Below, piece after piece: positions 19,176 to 28,029 of a stretch of 64,000 nt of DNA. The position numbers and the translations under genes are program-made. How positions within the stretch are numbered: position 1 is the stretch's first letter; every line of letters starts with the position of its first letter. The stretch is from Crocinitomicaceae bacterium (lineage in GTDB: Bacteria; Bacteroidota; Bacteroidia; Flavobacteriales_D; Crocinitomicaceae): the NCBI GenBank assembly GCA_016719925.1, contig JADJYC010000004.1, positions 62,001 through 126,000 on the forward strand. The letters run 5' to 3'. A model generated the notes under the pieces. It saw nothing but the letters and a program-made list of their open reading frames with translations. It was not told the DNA's origin and did not search any database.

Positions 19176-19331
19176 TTACATCAACCCTCCCCTGTCCAAA
19201 CTCCTATACTGTATTGCTTCTGCCAAATGATGTGGTTCAATGTTCACACTTTTTTCCAGGTCAGCAATAGTTCTGGCCACTTTTAAAATCCGTCCGTATG
19301 ATCTAGCTGATAAACCCATTTTATCCATGGC
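19176..19331 (-). pseudogene. orphan copy of the last 51 codons of comM
   Basis: This stretch encodes AMDKMGLSARSYGRILKV... to ...LDRGGLM and a stop codon. The amino acids are identical to the C-terminus of ComM encoded at 19945-20100. By my count nine of 156 bases differ and all nine are synonymous. It has no start codon or upstream part. It lies between the ABC transporter and the ORF6N gene and is probably the original comM 3' end, or a relative's, left by the event that placed ORF6N here. Confidence 0.85.
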
Positions 19332-19872
19332 GAGTTTTAAATCCTATTTTTCTAATCTCAATTTTTTCATTTTTAACTTCATCCTGAATCATCAATCCAT
19401 CGATATATTCAAAAAGTAACTCAATACTCTTGGTATTTCCATCAGTTTTTTGTTCGATCTTTTCGATTAACGATCTGAGCTCCGAATGATTTATCACCAT
19501 TTTACGCAAAGAAACAAAAGCTCTTATTATTGCGATATTCATCTCTCTTGCGCGCTTGCTTTTGAGCACGCTGGATAACATTGCAACACCCGTTTCAGTA
19601 AATGCAAAAGGTTCGGATCCTCCTAAATGTTGTTTGGAAGGAATAATATTCTGTTCAATTATAATTTCTATTTCTTCAGGAGATAGAACAAACATAAAAT
19701 CCGTTGGAAATAAATCCAAGTTTCTGCGAACAGCTTGTTTTAATGCTCTGGTTTCAACTCCATAAATTTCTGCAAGATGAATATCAAGCATCACTTTCTC
19801 CTCTCTTAAAACAAAAATTTTATCGATTATGTTGTCTTCAGGTTTTACTTCTGATATTTCCTTAATCTTCAT
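19321..19872 (-). CDS. ORF6N-domain DNA-binding protein
   Basis: 183 residues. ORF6N domain at about 15-100: IFVLREEKVMLDIHLAEIYGVETRALKQAVRRN, then FPTDFMFVLS, and FAFTETGVAMLSSVLKSKRA. A helical C-terminus follows (LRSLIEKIEQKTDG) to KIGFK, the usual family end. Four more residues (TRHG) come from reading into the duplicated comM tail, where its stop lies. Such genes come from phages and mobile elements and are often standalone in Bacteroidota; a DNA-binding/regulatory role is assumed. It sits between two copies of the comM 3' end and has an inverted repeat 20 bp upstream. Confidence 0.88.
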   Translation of the reverse strand: MKIKEISEVKPEDNIIDKIFVLREEKVMLDIHLAEIYGVETRALKQAVRRNLDLFPTDFMFVLSPEEIEIIIEQNIIPSKQHLGGSEPFAFTETGVAMLSSVLKSKRAREMNIAIIRAFVSLRKMVINHSELRSLIEKIEQKTDGNTKSIELLFEYIDGLMIQDEVKNEKIEIRKIGFKTRHG

Positions 19873-19891
19873 GTCTTTATTAGCTTTGATA

Positions 19892-19914
19892 TGGTATCAC
19901 AATTTGTGACACCA
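19892..19914. repeat. inverted repeat upstream of the ORF6N gene
   Basis: TGGTATCACAA and TTGTGACACCA flank a single T; 10 of 11 pairs match. Its core TCACAATTTGTGA recurs at 21725-21737 upstream of comM. It could be an operator for the ORF6N protein or a mobile palindrome. Confidence 0.55.
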
Positions 19915-19944
19915 TTACATTAAGTTCAATCATTTAACTATTCA

Positions 19945-21477
19945 TTACATCAACCCTCCCCTATCCAAACTCCTATACTGTATAGCCTCTGCCAAATGAT
20001 GCGGTTCAATGTTCACACTTTTTTCCAGGTCAGCAATTGTTCTGGCTACTTTCAAAATCCGTCCGTATGATCTTGCAGATAAACCCATTTTATCCATGGC
20101 ATTTTTTAGAAGCAATTGCCCGGCATCTGAAACCTGACAATATTTTTCACTCAGCTGCGGATTCAATTGTGCGTTGTAATAAATGCCTTTGTATTCTTTG
20201 TATCGGTTTTCCTGCAAAGCTCTTGCGGCAACAACACGTTTTCTGATTTCTTCACTGCTTTCTCCTTTTCTTACATCTGCCAACTCCTCAAATTTTACCG
20301 CCGGAACTTCAATGTGCAAATCAATTCTGTCCATGAGCGGACCGGAGATTTTCTGCAAATATCTTTTCACCACAATTTCAGGATCAGAATTTGGATCATT
20401 GGCATCGTAAAAATTTCCTGACGGAGATGGATTCATACTTGCAACCAACATAAATCCCGCCGGATATTCCACCGACATTTTTGCTCGTGAAATTGTCACC
20501 ACTCTATCTTCCAAGGGCTGACGCATCACTTCTAAAACCTGTCTTTTATATTCAGGCAATTCATCTAAAAATAAAATGCCGTTGTGCGCCAGAGAAATTT
20601 CACCGGGTTTTGGATTTGATCCGCCGCCAACGAGTGCTACATCGGAAACCGTGTGATGCGGCGACCGAAATGGCCGTGTCATCAGCAATCCATGATTGGC
20701 ACCTACCAATCCGGCAACGGAATGTATTTTAGTTGTCTCCAGTGCTTCATCAATTGTCAGCGGTGGTAAAATGGTTGGAAGTCTTTTAGCCAGCATTGTT
20801 TTTCCTGAACCGGGAGGACCAACCAATAAAATATTATGCCCGCCGGATGCCGCAATTTCAAGCGCTCGTTTGACATGCTCTTGTCCTTTTACATCGGCAA
20901 AATCAACCAGATAATTTAATGCATCCTCTGCTCTATCATCACGCTGAAATTTTGCGGGAACAATGGCTTTCATTCCGTTCAGATAATCCACCACATCTCT
21001 GATATTTTCCACACCAATGATATCAATGCCTTCCACAATTGCTGCTTCGTTTGCATTCTGATACGGCAGAATAAATCCTTTGAATCCCATGTCGCGCGCT
21101 TTGATGGCAATGGATAATGCACCACGAATTGGCTGCACACCGCCGTCTAAAGAAAGCTCACCCATGATCAGGTATTTTTCAATTTCAGGATTGACGATTT
21201 GTTCACTCGCAGATAAAATTCCAACAGCAATGGTGAGATCATACGCTGACCCTTCTTTGCGAATATCTGCCGGAGCCATGTTCACCGTTATTTCACGCCG
21301 CGGATATTTATAATCTGCGTTGGTAAACGCCGCTTTGATTCGTTGATGACTTTCTTTAATAGCACTGTCCGGCAACCCCACCAGAAAAAAATTGATTCCG
21401 TTGCTCAGATTTGTTTCAACCGTGATGGGAATTGCTTCTATCCCATATACTGCACATCCAAAAGTTTTGACTAACAT
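19945..21477 (-). CDS. comM: YifB/ComM-family Mg-chelatase-like AAA+ ATPase
   Basis: 510 residues. N-terminal ChlI-like domain (about 1-165; VKTFGCAVYGIEAIPITVE), central AAA+ domain with Walker A VGPPGSGKTMLAK and Walker B ILFLDELPEY, and C-terminal MgsA/lid-like region (LSARSYGRILKVARTIADLE). ComM is a branch-migration helicase used in natural transformation. The last 51 codons are repeated beyond the ORF6N gene (19176-19331), so this gene's tail may have been replaced during an insertion. Otherwise complete. Confidence 0.93.
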   Translation of the reverse strand: MLVKTFGCAVYGIEAIPITVETNLSNGINFFLVGLPDSAIKESHQRIKAAFTNADYKYPRREITVNMAPADIRKEGSAYDLTIAVGILSASEQIVNPEIEKYLIMGELSLDGGVQPIRGALSIAIKARDMGFKGFILPYQNANEAAIVEGIDIIGVENIRDVVDYLNGMKAIVPAKFQRDDRAEDALNYLVDFADVKGQEHVKRALEIAASGGHNILLVGPPGSGKTMLAKRLPTILPPLTIDEALETTKIHSVAGLVGANHGLLMTRPFRSPHHTVSDVALVGGGSNPKPGEISLAHNGILFLDELPEYKRQVLEVMRQPLEDRVVTISRAKMSVEYPAGFMLVASMNPSPSGNFYDANDPNSDPEIVVKRYLQKISGPLMDRIDLHIEVPAVKFEELADVRKGESSEEIRKRVVAARALQENRYKEYKGIYYNAQLNPQLSEKYCQVSDAGQLLLKNAMDKMGLSARSYGRILKVARTIADLEKSVNIEPHHLAEAIQYRSLDRGGLM

Positions 21478-22016
21478 TTTTTGTTTTCATAAAATCGTTT
21501 TGAGTATTGGAGATCGTTTTGTCTCTTTTACAAGACAGATGTTTTTAGAGGTGGTCGCAAATTGCGACCACCTCTGAATTAGTTGCTGCGATTGACTTTA
21601 AGCAATATCTTTAAATTGGAGGTGCTAAATTGGCACCTCCAATTACGCGTACAAATACAATCTTGAACATTCCAAATAATATAGGAAAATGACCTCACAC
21701 GTTGTTTGAACAGAAAACTTGAAATCACAATTTGTGACCCCAATTCTGAATATTCATTATCAGAATGTCGAAATAAAAATTCCATTAAAAAAATAATAAA
21801 TCGTCTTGAATACTGGAGATCGTTTTGATCTGCGAAAGCAGAACAGGGAAGAATTGAGAATTACAATTCGGGGACCAAGGTATTAAAAAAATTCTAAATC
21901 GCTAAAAATCCGGGAGGACTAAAAAAAATTTGATGTATCCATTAGATCAGAAGGTTAAAATAAAATGGATTACCGAAAGTTGATTTTTTAATCGGATCAG
22001 AATTATAGATTAATCC
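21478..22016. repeat. gene-free region with a 30-bp direct repeat and several palindromes
   Basis: No convincing gene in 539 bp. A 30-bp direct repeat at 21492-21521 and 21798-21827 differs at 3 positions; each copy is followed by a small hairpin. Between them are palindromes at 21547-21575 (14-bp arms), 21614-21644 (12-bp arms, 7-nt loop) and 21725-21737. All palindromes share an AAATT/AATTT centre. The region lies just upstream of comM and may be the remains of a small mobile or repetitive element. Confidence 0.6.
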
Positions 22017-23081
22017 TCAATATTTGAAAAAATGGTTGGTCTGAATCAGATTTCCATTATTGGTGATTTGATAATAATAGATTCCTGAATAAAGCATTGA
22101 TAAGTCGATTATAATTTCCTGATTGAAATTTGTTTCGTCCAGTTTTCTGCCATCTGCCGAGTAAATAGTCAATAGAAGCGTATTTTCGTTTTGAGGCTGA
22201 TTCGTTTTGAAAATGATAAAATCATCTGCTGGATTTGGATACACCGAAAATTTTTGACTGCCAACTTCACTTATTGAACCTGTTGGGTGAACCGCGTATC
22301 CGCTCTGAATATTTTTTAGTGCCCAACCGTTTTTTCCAGAAGTAGTATTATCCGATATAAAATTGAATCTGAAAATTAATGAATCGTTTTGATCGGCAGT
22401 TTTCACACCCCCATAGTTAAAAAACATTTCAGTGTAGAACTCTTGCCACAAATCATATGTACCTGTGTAAACACAGCTGGAATCAAACAGTGAATCTCTG
22501 TAGCCGTTAATTTCATGGTAATAATTGTGAAAGGCATCAGTGGCTAGTTGATGCATATAAATAGTATCGCTGTTGTCAGTTATCATCTGATAATAAAAAT
22601 CACTAAAAACAACATCGCTTGCTGATCCAACAGGCATCAGATAGCGCAACCAGAACGTAGTTAATGTGTCACCATCATGAACATAATCAATTGAATCATT
22701 GTCGATATTTATATCAATGAAGCCTCCGGCATGATTCGTATCAGTATCTATTTTGTGATCAAAGGATAAAACGTAAGCTGTTCCTAATTCAACATAGCCA
22801 CCTTCATATGGTCTGGTAAGAATAATTTCTACACTGGCTGACGTATTTGACGAATACATATTTAAAGTATCCGTAACTAATATATCTGTTGATGAAGTTC
22901 CGAAAAAAGGTTTATAAGATTGTCCGTAATGCCAAACTAAACTGTCATTTGCAGTTTGCCATTGGAGTTGATTTTCAGAAATTGGATTTATTTCGTATTC
23001 CCAGTATAATAAAGGCCCTTGAGCAAATAGTTTGAAACCAAGATTTGAAATCAATAAAATAAATAAGAATTGAAATTTCAT
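22017..23081 (-). CDS. secreted protein with T9SS type A sorting domain
   Basis: 354 residues. Signal peptide (LLISNLGFKLFAQG), a beta-rich central domain of about 250 residues with no recognised family (many Asp, Tyr, Thr; a jelly-roll-like pattern such as YVLSFDHKIDTD), and a C-terminal sorting domain (KFSVYPNPADDFIIFKT...IDLSMLYSGIYYYQI). Exported by T9SS by family rule. Last gene before gmhA on the same strand, 13 bp downstream of it. Confidence 0.8.
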   Translation of the reverse strand: MKFQFLFILLISNLGFKLFAQGPLLYWEYEINPISENQLQWQTANDSLVWHYGQSYKPFFGTSSTDILVTDTLNMYSSNTSASVEIILTRPYEGGYVELGTAYVLSFDHKIDTDTNHAGGFIDINIDNDSIDYVHDGDTLTTFWLRYLMPVGSASDVVFSDFYYQMITDNSDTIYMHQLATDAFHNYYHEINGYRDSLFDSSCVYTGTYDLWQEFYTEMFFNYGGVKTADQNDSLIFRFNFISDNTTSGKNGWALKNIQSGYAVHPTGSISEVGSQKFSVYPNPADDFIIFKTNQPQNENTLLLTIYSADGRKLDETNFNQEIIIDLSMLYSGIYYYQITNNGNLIQTNHFFKY

Positions 23082-23094
23082 GTCTCAAAATACT

Positions 23095-23685
23095 TTAAAA
23101 AACAAAATCACCCGTGAATATTCGTCTCAATATAATGAATGAGTGAATGAATAATTTTATGTGAATTTCCTGAACGCGGTCAGCCCAGTTGCTCATGGGT
23201 GTTCTGATTTCCAGATCAACCATTTCAGCCATTTTGCCACCGCTTTTACCGGTTAATCCAACAACAAACATCTTATTTGCTTTTGCCGCCAGCACAGCAT
23301 TGATCACGTTTTGTGAGTTACCACTGGTTGAAATAGCCAATAAAACATCACCCGGACGACCAATACTTTCTACGTATCTTGAAAAGATATAATCATAGCC
23401 GTAATCATTTGCAATGCAGGTAATATGCGCCGGATCAGAAATAGCAACGGCGGGAATAGGTCCGCGGTTTTCTCTGAATCTACCGGTCATTTCTTCAGCA
23501 AAATGCATGGCATCACTCATAGAGCCTCCGTTTCCGCATGAAATGACTTTACCCCCCTTTTTTATTGAGGCAATGATGGTATCACCGGCTTTTTTAATTT
23601 TTTCAAAATTTGACGGGTCAGCAATGAATTTTTCCAGTACTGACTGGGCTTCCAAAAAATGGTCCGCTATTTGTTTAGTGCTCAT
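23095..23685 (-). CDS. gmhA: phosphoheptose isomerase (SIS domain), 3' end frameshifted
   Basis: SIS-domain protein with GKVISCGNGGSMSDAMHFAEEMTGRF, the GmhA signature, and AISTSGNSQNVI and ADRVQEIHIK. GmhA converts sedoheptulose 7-phosphate to D-glycero-D-manno-heptose 7-phosphate for LPS inner core. As written the C-terminus is odd (LFIHSFIILRR). Adding one base to the T4 run at 23155-23158 gives EIHIKIIHSLIHYIETNIHG and a stop at 23108, the normal family end. I take this as a 1-base error. The minus-strand -7 box TACATTTG is at 23702-23709. Confidence 0.9.
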   Translation of the reverse strand: MSTKQIADHFLEAQSVLEKFIADPSNFEKIKKAGDTIIASIKKGGKVISCGNGGSMSDAMHFAEEMTGRFRENRGPIPAVAISDPAHITCIANDYGYDYIFSRYVESIGRPGDVLLAISTSGNSQNVINAVLAAKANKMFVVGLTGKSGGKMAEMVDLEIRTPMSNWADRVQEIHIKLFIHSFIILRRIFTGDFVF

Positions 23686-23754
23686 TGAACGCAGATTTTA
23701 TCAAATGTAGCTAAAAATGTAAATAATGCGTTTAGCTGATTTGTGAATCTTGGT

Positions 23755-23762
23755 TATATTTG
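23755..23762 (+). promoter_or_regulatory. -7 promoter element for the 23800 gene
   Basis: TATATTTG fits the Bacteroidota TAnnTTTG box. A TTTA at 23731-23734, 20 bp upstream, is a 3-of-4 match to the -33 TTTG. The position is 38 bp before the ATG. Confidence 0.45.
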
Positions 23763-23799
23763 AAGGTTGTATAATACTTGTGCCAAAACTATTGAGACT

Positions 23800-24225
23800 A
23801 TGAAAAGAATAATTTTACCCGGTATATTTTCGCTGATACTCGGAACGACATTTGCCCAAACGGGATGTTATACTGAGTGGAAAGCTGCATTTGATGAGCG
23901 CGGTTCATACGCCATTGGTGATGAAGTTCACCGCAATGTTTATATCGCATTTGTTGAAGAAGGTGAATCTTATTGTGTTGCAGGAAAAGCAAGAGTAGAG
24001 TACGGAAAAATTGTTTCTATCTGGCTGATGTTTGAAGATGGCACCTATGATCTGATGGAAGCGGATAAATTTTCAACCAAAACTAAAACTTCTCCGGGCA
24101 TTGTAAACGGAATCTCTGAAGAAATCATTACCAAAGAAGGTGAAAAACTCTACATCATTTTTGTAGATAAAATCAAACCTAAAAAGAAAACATACAAAAC
24201 AGTTGGTGGTCCTGGAGATCAGTAA
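23800..24225 (+). CDS. hypothetical secreted protein
   Basis: 141 residues from MKRIILPGIFSLILGTTFAQ, a clear signal peptide; the longer frame from TTG at 23767 adds nothing useful. The mature part is a small beta-rich domain (VYIAFVEEGESYCVAGKARVEY...FEDGTYDLMEADKF) ending in a Lys-rich tail. No family recognised. Followed 22 bp later by a strong intrinsic terminator. Confidence 0.7.
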   Translation: MKRIILPGIFSLILGTTFAQTGCYTEWKAAFDERGSYAIGDEVHRNVYIAFVEEGESYCVAGKARVEYGKIVSIWLMFEDGTYDLMEADKFSTKTKTSPGIVNGISEEIITKEGEKLYIIFVDKIKPKKKTYKTVGGPGDQ

Positions 24226-24246
24226 TTGAAAAAAAGAATCTTTTGT

Positions 24247-24278
24247 AAATCCGTTGCCTTAGGTGACGGATTTTTTTT
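24247..24278 (+). terminator. intrinsic terminator
   Basis: A 12-bp stem (AAATCCGTTGCC with GGTGACGGATTT, two G-U pairs, TTA loop) is followed by eight T. It ends the rightward 23800 gene in the convergent gap. Confidence 0.85.
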
Positions 24279-24292
24279 GCTAAATTATTAAT

Positions 24293-25087
24293 TCAGAATT
24301 GCCATACCGGACCAGCAGAAATAATCATGGAGTCATGTGTAATCCAGACAACGTTATCGCTTGTACTGCTTGATGCCCAATAGCCAAAATTCAATTCAAT
24401 CTGCGTGTTAATACCGACAGAAAACCGTGCGCCGGCAGCAGCTCTGAAATCCCACCCCATCCTTGTTTCATTAAATGTTGGTGTGATTACAGATGTACCT
24501 GTTCTGCCAGGCCAATAAGCAAAGCCTGAGGCTACCAGAATTGAAAACTCCGTTTTATTGAAAGGCTGAAACAACGCATTTAAACGCAGATTCGGATTCA
24601 TCATCATTCTTGCGGCATCATTTGTTTCCGGTTTGCCCCACATGCTCAATAACTCAAAACCCAAAGAAAAATTCTGATGCAATTTGTAATCTATAAAAGG
24701 CGTAATGCCAAAAGAATATTTTGCTTTTGTAAAAACACTGTTGACATTAAACAATCCAAAACTTCCACCGTGCACATTTATTCCGGCTATCCAATTTTTG
24801 TGATTTTCAGGAACAAGTTCGAACCTGCATTCCTGAATTTTTCCGCTTTCAATTACAACTGTTTTTGTTTCAGAAAGAAAACCCTGTTTGTATGCTCTTA
24901 CTGAAAATTCACCCGGCATTAAATCTTCAACAAGCAAGCCTGACATCTCCGCTTTTGTTTTCCCTTTAAACTGATCGTTGATATAAATGCTTACACCTTC
25001 TTCACAATAAATCTGAAGTGTTCCGGTTTGTGCAAAAGTGAAAAAAATACCAAATAAAGAGAAGTATAAAATGACAACTATTTTCAT
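24293..25087 (-). CDS. PEGA-domain outer-membrane-like protein
   Basis: 264 residues. Signal peptide ending FTFAQ, a PEGA domain at about 20-95 (GVSIYINDQFKGKTK...MPGEFSVRAYKQGFLSETKTV), then a C-terminal region of alternating beta strands ending with aromatic Phe (IISAGPVWQF), as in small outer-membrane barrels. Likely surface or periplasmic, perhaps peptidoglycan- or polymer-associated. It follows the endonuclease-fold gene on the same strand. Confidence 0.75.
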   Translation of the reverse strand: MKIVVILYFSLFGIFFTFAQTGTLQIYCEEGVSIYINDQFKGKTKAEMSGLLVEDLMPGEFSVRAYKQGFLSETKTVVIESGKIQECRFELVPENHKNWIAGINVHGGSFGLFNVNSVFTKAKYSFGITPFIDYKLHQNFSLGFELLSMWGKPETNDAARMMMNPNLRLNALFQPFNKTEFSILVASGFAYWPGRTGTSVITPTFNETRMGWDFRAAAGARFSVGINTQIELNFGYWASSSTSDNVVWITHDSMIISAGPVWQF

Positions 25088-25099
25088 GAATCTGGTATA

Positions 25100-26185
25100 T
25101 TATTCTTTAATCATTACATCCAGATAAATGGGCAAATGATCTGCAAAGCCGCCGTGATAATTAAACCCAACATAGGTACGGTTTGTGGTTTTTCCAATAC
25201 CGTCAGACTCCGGTTCCAGTAAATAATCAGCGTCAAAAATCTGAACAAGATTCATTGGTGTAATCAGATTTCCGGTTTGAAAATACATGTTTGGTGAAGC
25301 AATAAACTGATCCAGAATTCCCCATTCATGCTGATAACTGTGTGTGCCTTTTATGTTTTCATATTGCCACATCAGATTAATAAGATCTCCTTTTTTAAAC
25401 TGAGCAGAATCTTTCACCGCTTTTAATATTTCATGCATGCTGATATCATCGGGATGATCATTAAAATCTCCCATAGCCAGAATATATGCATCAGGATTCA
25501 GTGTCATCAGTGAATCAAATTTTTCCTTCAGTGTTTTTGCAGCAAACTGTCTTTTATGTTCTGTTTGCATTTGACCGCCGTATCTGGAGGGCCAGTGATT
25601 GACGAATAAATGCAAGGTGTCTTTGCCAACCAATCCTTTCATGTATAAAATATCACGTGTTGGAGAATGATCAACCGGAAAAATCAATTCATACGAATAG
25701 AAATTCAAAAAAGAAAAATGTTCAGGTCTGTATAAAAATGCTACATCAATTCCCCTTGCATCTTTTGATTCCTGATGCACAATTTCATAACCAAATTCTT
25801 TGAGCGGCGAATTATAAACAAGATCTTTCAGACACTGAATATTTTCAATTTCACACAAACCAATCACGGCCGGTGGTTCCCACTGACCTATTGCCAGAGC
25901 GGTTTTCCCGATTTTTGCAAGTTTATCATTGTAGCGCTGATAAGTCCAGTATCGTGTTCCTTCTTCAGTAAACTCATCATCATTTTTAATTGAATCATTT
26001 GTGGGATGAAAAAGATTTTCCACGTTGTAAAACATGATGCGAATTCCCTTTTTTTCTTCCTGCGGATTTTGTGCGTTTGTGTTAGAGCCAAAGAAAGATA
26101 GAAAAGAAAAAAGGACTATGGGCAAAGGACAGAGGACAAAGCGAAAAGGAAAAAGGACAAAGGGATTTCTTTTGTTTGATTTCAT
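25100..26185 (-). CDS. secreted endonuclease/exonuclease/phosphatase-family protein
   Basis: 361 residues. EEP fold motifs: RIMFYNVENLF, IGLCEIEN, FVNHWPSR, ILAMGDFNDHPDD, and a late DHLPIYLD. Enzymes of this fold cleave phosphodiester bonds in DNA, lipids or nucleotides with Mg2+; substrate unknown. The signal-peptide core (FVLFPFRFVLCPLPIVLF) is encoded by the degenerate 7-bp repeat found at many other places in this window, so the repeat seems to have been absorbed into the reading frame. Confidence 0.85.
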   Translation of the reverse strand: MKSNKRNPFVLFPFRFVLCPLPIVLFSFLSFFGSNTNAQNPQEEKKGIRIMFYNVENLFHPTNDSIKNDDEFTEEGTRYWTYQRYNDKLAKIGKTALAIGQWEPPAVIGLCEIENIQCLKDLVYNSPLKEFGYEIVHQESKDARGIDVAFLYRPEHFSFLNFYSYELIFPVDHSPTRDILYMKGLVGKDTLHLFVNHWPSRYGGQMQTEHKRQFAAKTLKEKFDSLMTLNPDAYILAMGDFNDHPDDISMHEILKAVKDSAQFKKGDLINLMWQYENIKGTHSYQHEWGILDQFIASPNMYFQTGNLITPMNLVQIFDADYLLEPESDGIGKTTNRTYVGFNYHGGFADHLPIYLDVMIKE

Positions 26186-26232
26186 CGTGGAATCGTCATA
26201 ATACTTTTTAACCCTTTGTCCTTTGTCCTCAA
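26100..26232. repeat. 7-bp degenerate repeats around the EEP gene start
   Basis: GGGCAAAGGACAGAGGACAA-type heptamers at about 26118-26163 lie inside the signal-peptide codons of the EEP gene. Their complement (CCCTTTGTCCTTTGTCCTC) lies at about 26212-26231, just before the SPFH stop. The two are inverted relative to each other and could form a stem. Confidence 0.7.
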
Positions 26233-26233
26233 A

Positions 26234-27160
26234 TTAATCTTCTCCTTCAGAATTTTCAGCCAGTTTTGATCCAACCAAAGTTCCGTGAATGATCTGGTCC
26301 TGGAAATCTTTCATTGCATTCGGAGAGTGAGGAATCAAAATTGAAGTATTTTTTCCGTTTGATCCGATATGATTCAGTGTATCGAAATATTGTGTCAATA
26401 AAACAAAATGCATGACTTCTTCATGAGAAACACCTTTAAGGGTTTTCTGAAAATCTTCTACAGATTCTTTAAACCCGCGAATAATTTCTCTGCGCTGAGC
26501 GGCAATACCTTCACCTGATAATCTTTTTGATTCAGCATCAGCTTCAGCGGCTTTCACCACACGGATTTTAGCTCCTTCAGATTCTTCCATGGTAGCTTCT
26601 TTATCACGTTTTGCGGCGTTAATTCTGTTCATTGAATCTTTTACTTTTGCATCCGGATCTATATCTGTGATCAATGCTTTTACAATCAGATATCCGTAAT
26701 CATCCATGGAGTCAGCAAGATTTTGTCTTACCGCAGTTGCAATATCTTCTTTCTTGGCAAACACATCATCCAGTTCCATTTTAGGAACCTCAGCACGCAC
26801 ATCATCAAAAATATAAGATGCAATCTGATGTCTTGCATTATCTAATGAATAATGCGCTTCCCAAAGTTTATCCTGCATTACCTGAAACTGAACGGAAACT
26901 CTTAAATGAACAAATACGTCATCACGCGTTTTTGTTTCTACATCAACATCGAGTTGCTGCACACGCATATTAATAACGCCGGATTTTTTATCAATAAAGG
27001 GAATAATAAATCCAAGTCCGGCACCAGCCATTTTTTTAAATTTTCCCAATCGCTGAATTACAAATACTGTTTTTTCGTTGACCAGAATTATTGACTTGAC
27101 CAACAGTAATAATAAAATTGCACCGCCAACGCTGTACATTACAATCATTTCTTGTTCCAT
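26234..27160 (-). CDS. SPFH/band-7 domain membrane protein
   Basis: 308 residues. One N-terminal helix (about 5-27), SPFH domain (about 28-190; VFVIQRLGKFKKMAGAGLGFIIPF, VQQLDVDVETKTRDDVFVHL), then an Ala/Glu-rich coiled coil (AAKRDKEATMEESEGAKIRV). Stomatin/prohibitin-like scaffold of membrane microdomains, related to QmcA/HflK types. No NfeD or FtsH neighbour is present here. Confidence 0.9.
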   Translation of the reverse strand: MEQEMIVMYSVGGAILLLLLVKSIILVNEKTVFVIQRLGKFKKMAGAGLGFIIPFIDKKSGVINMRVQQLDVDVETKTRDDVFVHLRVSVQFQVMQDKLWEAHYSLDNARHQIASYIFDDVRAEVPKMELDDVFAKKEDIATAVRQNLADSMDDYGYLIVKALITDIDPDAKVKDSMNRINAAKRDKEATMEESEGAKIRVVKAAEADAESKRLSGEGIAAQRREIIRGFKESVEDFQKTLKGVSHEEVMHFVLLTQYFDTLNHIGSNGKNTSILIPHSPNAMKDFQDQIIHGTLVGSKLAENSEGED

Positions 27161-27380
27161 AATAGTAGAGTAGATTTAATTTATATTCCTTTGGCAAAAC
27201 AAATTGAAGAATTCTGAATAATTACTTCAGGGCTGTATTGGCAAAGGGATTTAAAGGTACAATTTTTTTTAAACCATTCACAATCAGTCAAGAAAAACTC
27301 TGATTATGAAGTTAATCTGAAATATATTTTGTTATTTCACGCATAATTGATATATTTCAGTATCCCAAGTACTTAAAATT

Positions 27381-28029
27381 ATGTTAGACTATATTCTCCA
27401 TTTGTCACCCGGAATTTTGATTGCTCTGGTAATTGTGATCTTTATTGGTCTGGTTTCTCAGGCAGCACTTTATGCAAAAGCCGGAGAACCTTGGATTGCC
27501 GCGCTTGTGCCTGTCTGGAATGTAATCATTTTTGTGGATGTAGTTGGTCGTCCAAAATGGCAAAAGCTGGATTATAATGGTGCCAGGAATAATCATTCTT
27601 GGAATGATAGGATTGTACTGGCCGCAACTGGATGGTTTGTTTCCTGTAATTGATCCTGAAACACTGGAGGCAAGTGCCTGGGGAACAAAAAGTCCATTTT
27701 CTGAAGCCATGGTTCCGATTTATGTAATTATTGGAGCATCAATACCAATGATTATTTTTTTAATGATCATCTTCACTGAAATCTGTGAGTCATTTGGAAA
27801 ACATACTACCACTGATAAAATACTGGCAGTCATTTTCAATGGTGCTTATGTTCTTTTTGCAATTGCTCTTGCACCCAATGTTCAATATGAAGCTCCGTGG
27901 TATAAAAAGAAAAGAGGTTTACCATATACTGTTCCTGAAGATCCGCGCAAAATAAAAGCTGCTCAAATGGCAAAAGCGCAGGCAATGGCAAAAGCGGCAG
28001 GGCACGGGCATTACGGGAAGAAGAAATAA
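27381..28029 (+). CDS. DUF5684-type membrane protein, frameshifted
   Basis: About 215 residues once one A is removed from the A4 run at 27562-27565, which joins GRPKWQ to SWIIMVPGIIILG. Four hydrophobic helices, with the family block KAGEPWIAALVPVWNVIIFVDVVG after the first helix. The Ala/Lys-rich tail ends in GHYGKKK. Some members are annotated as signal-peptidase-associated; no catalytic residues are seen. Function unknown. Confidence 0.75.

Noticed and set aside
21579..21785. A 68-codon minus-strand frame in the gap before comM
   Set aside because: No family signal, it spans the palindromes, and its composition does not look coding.
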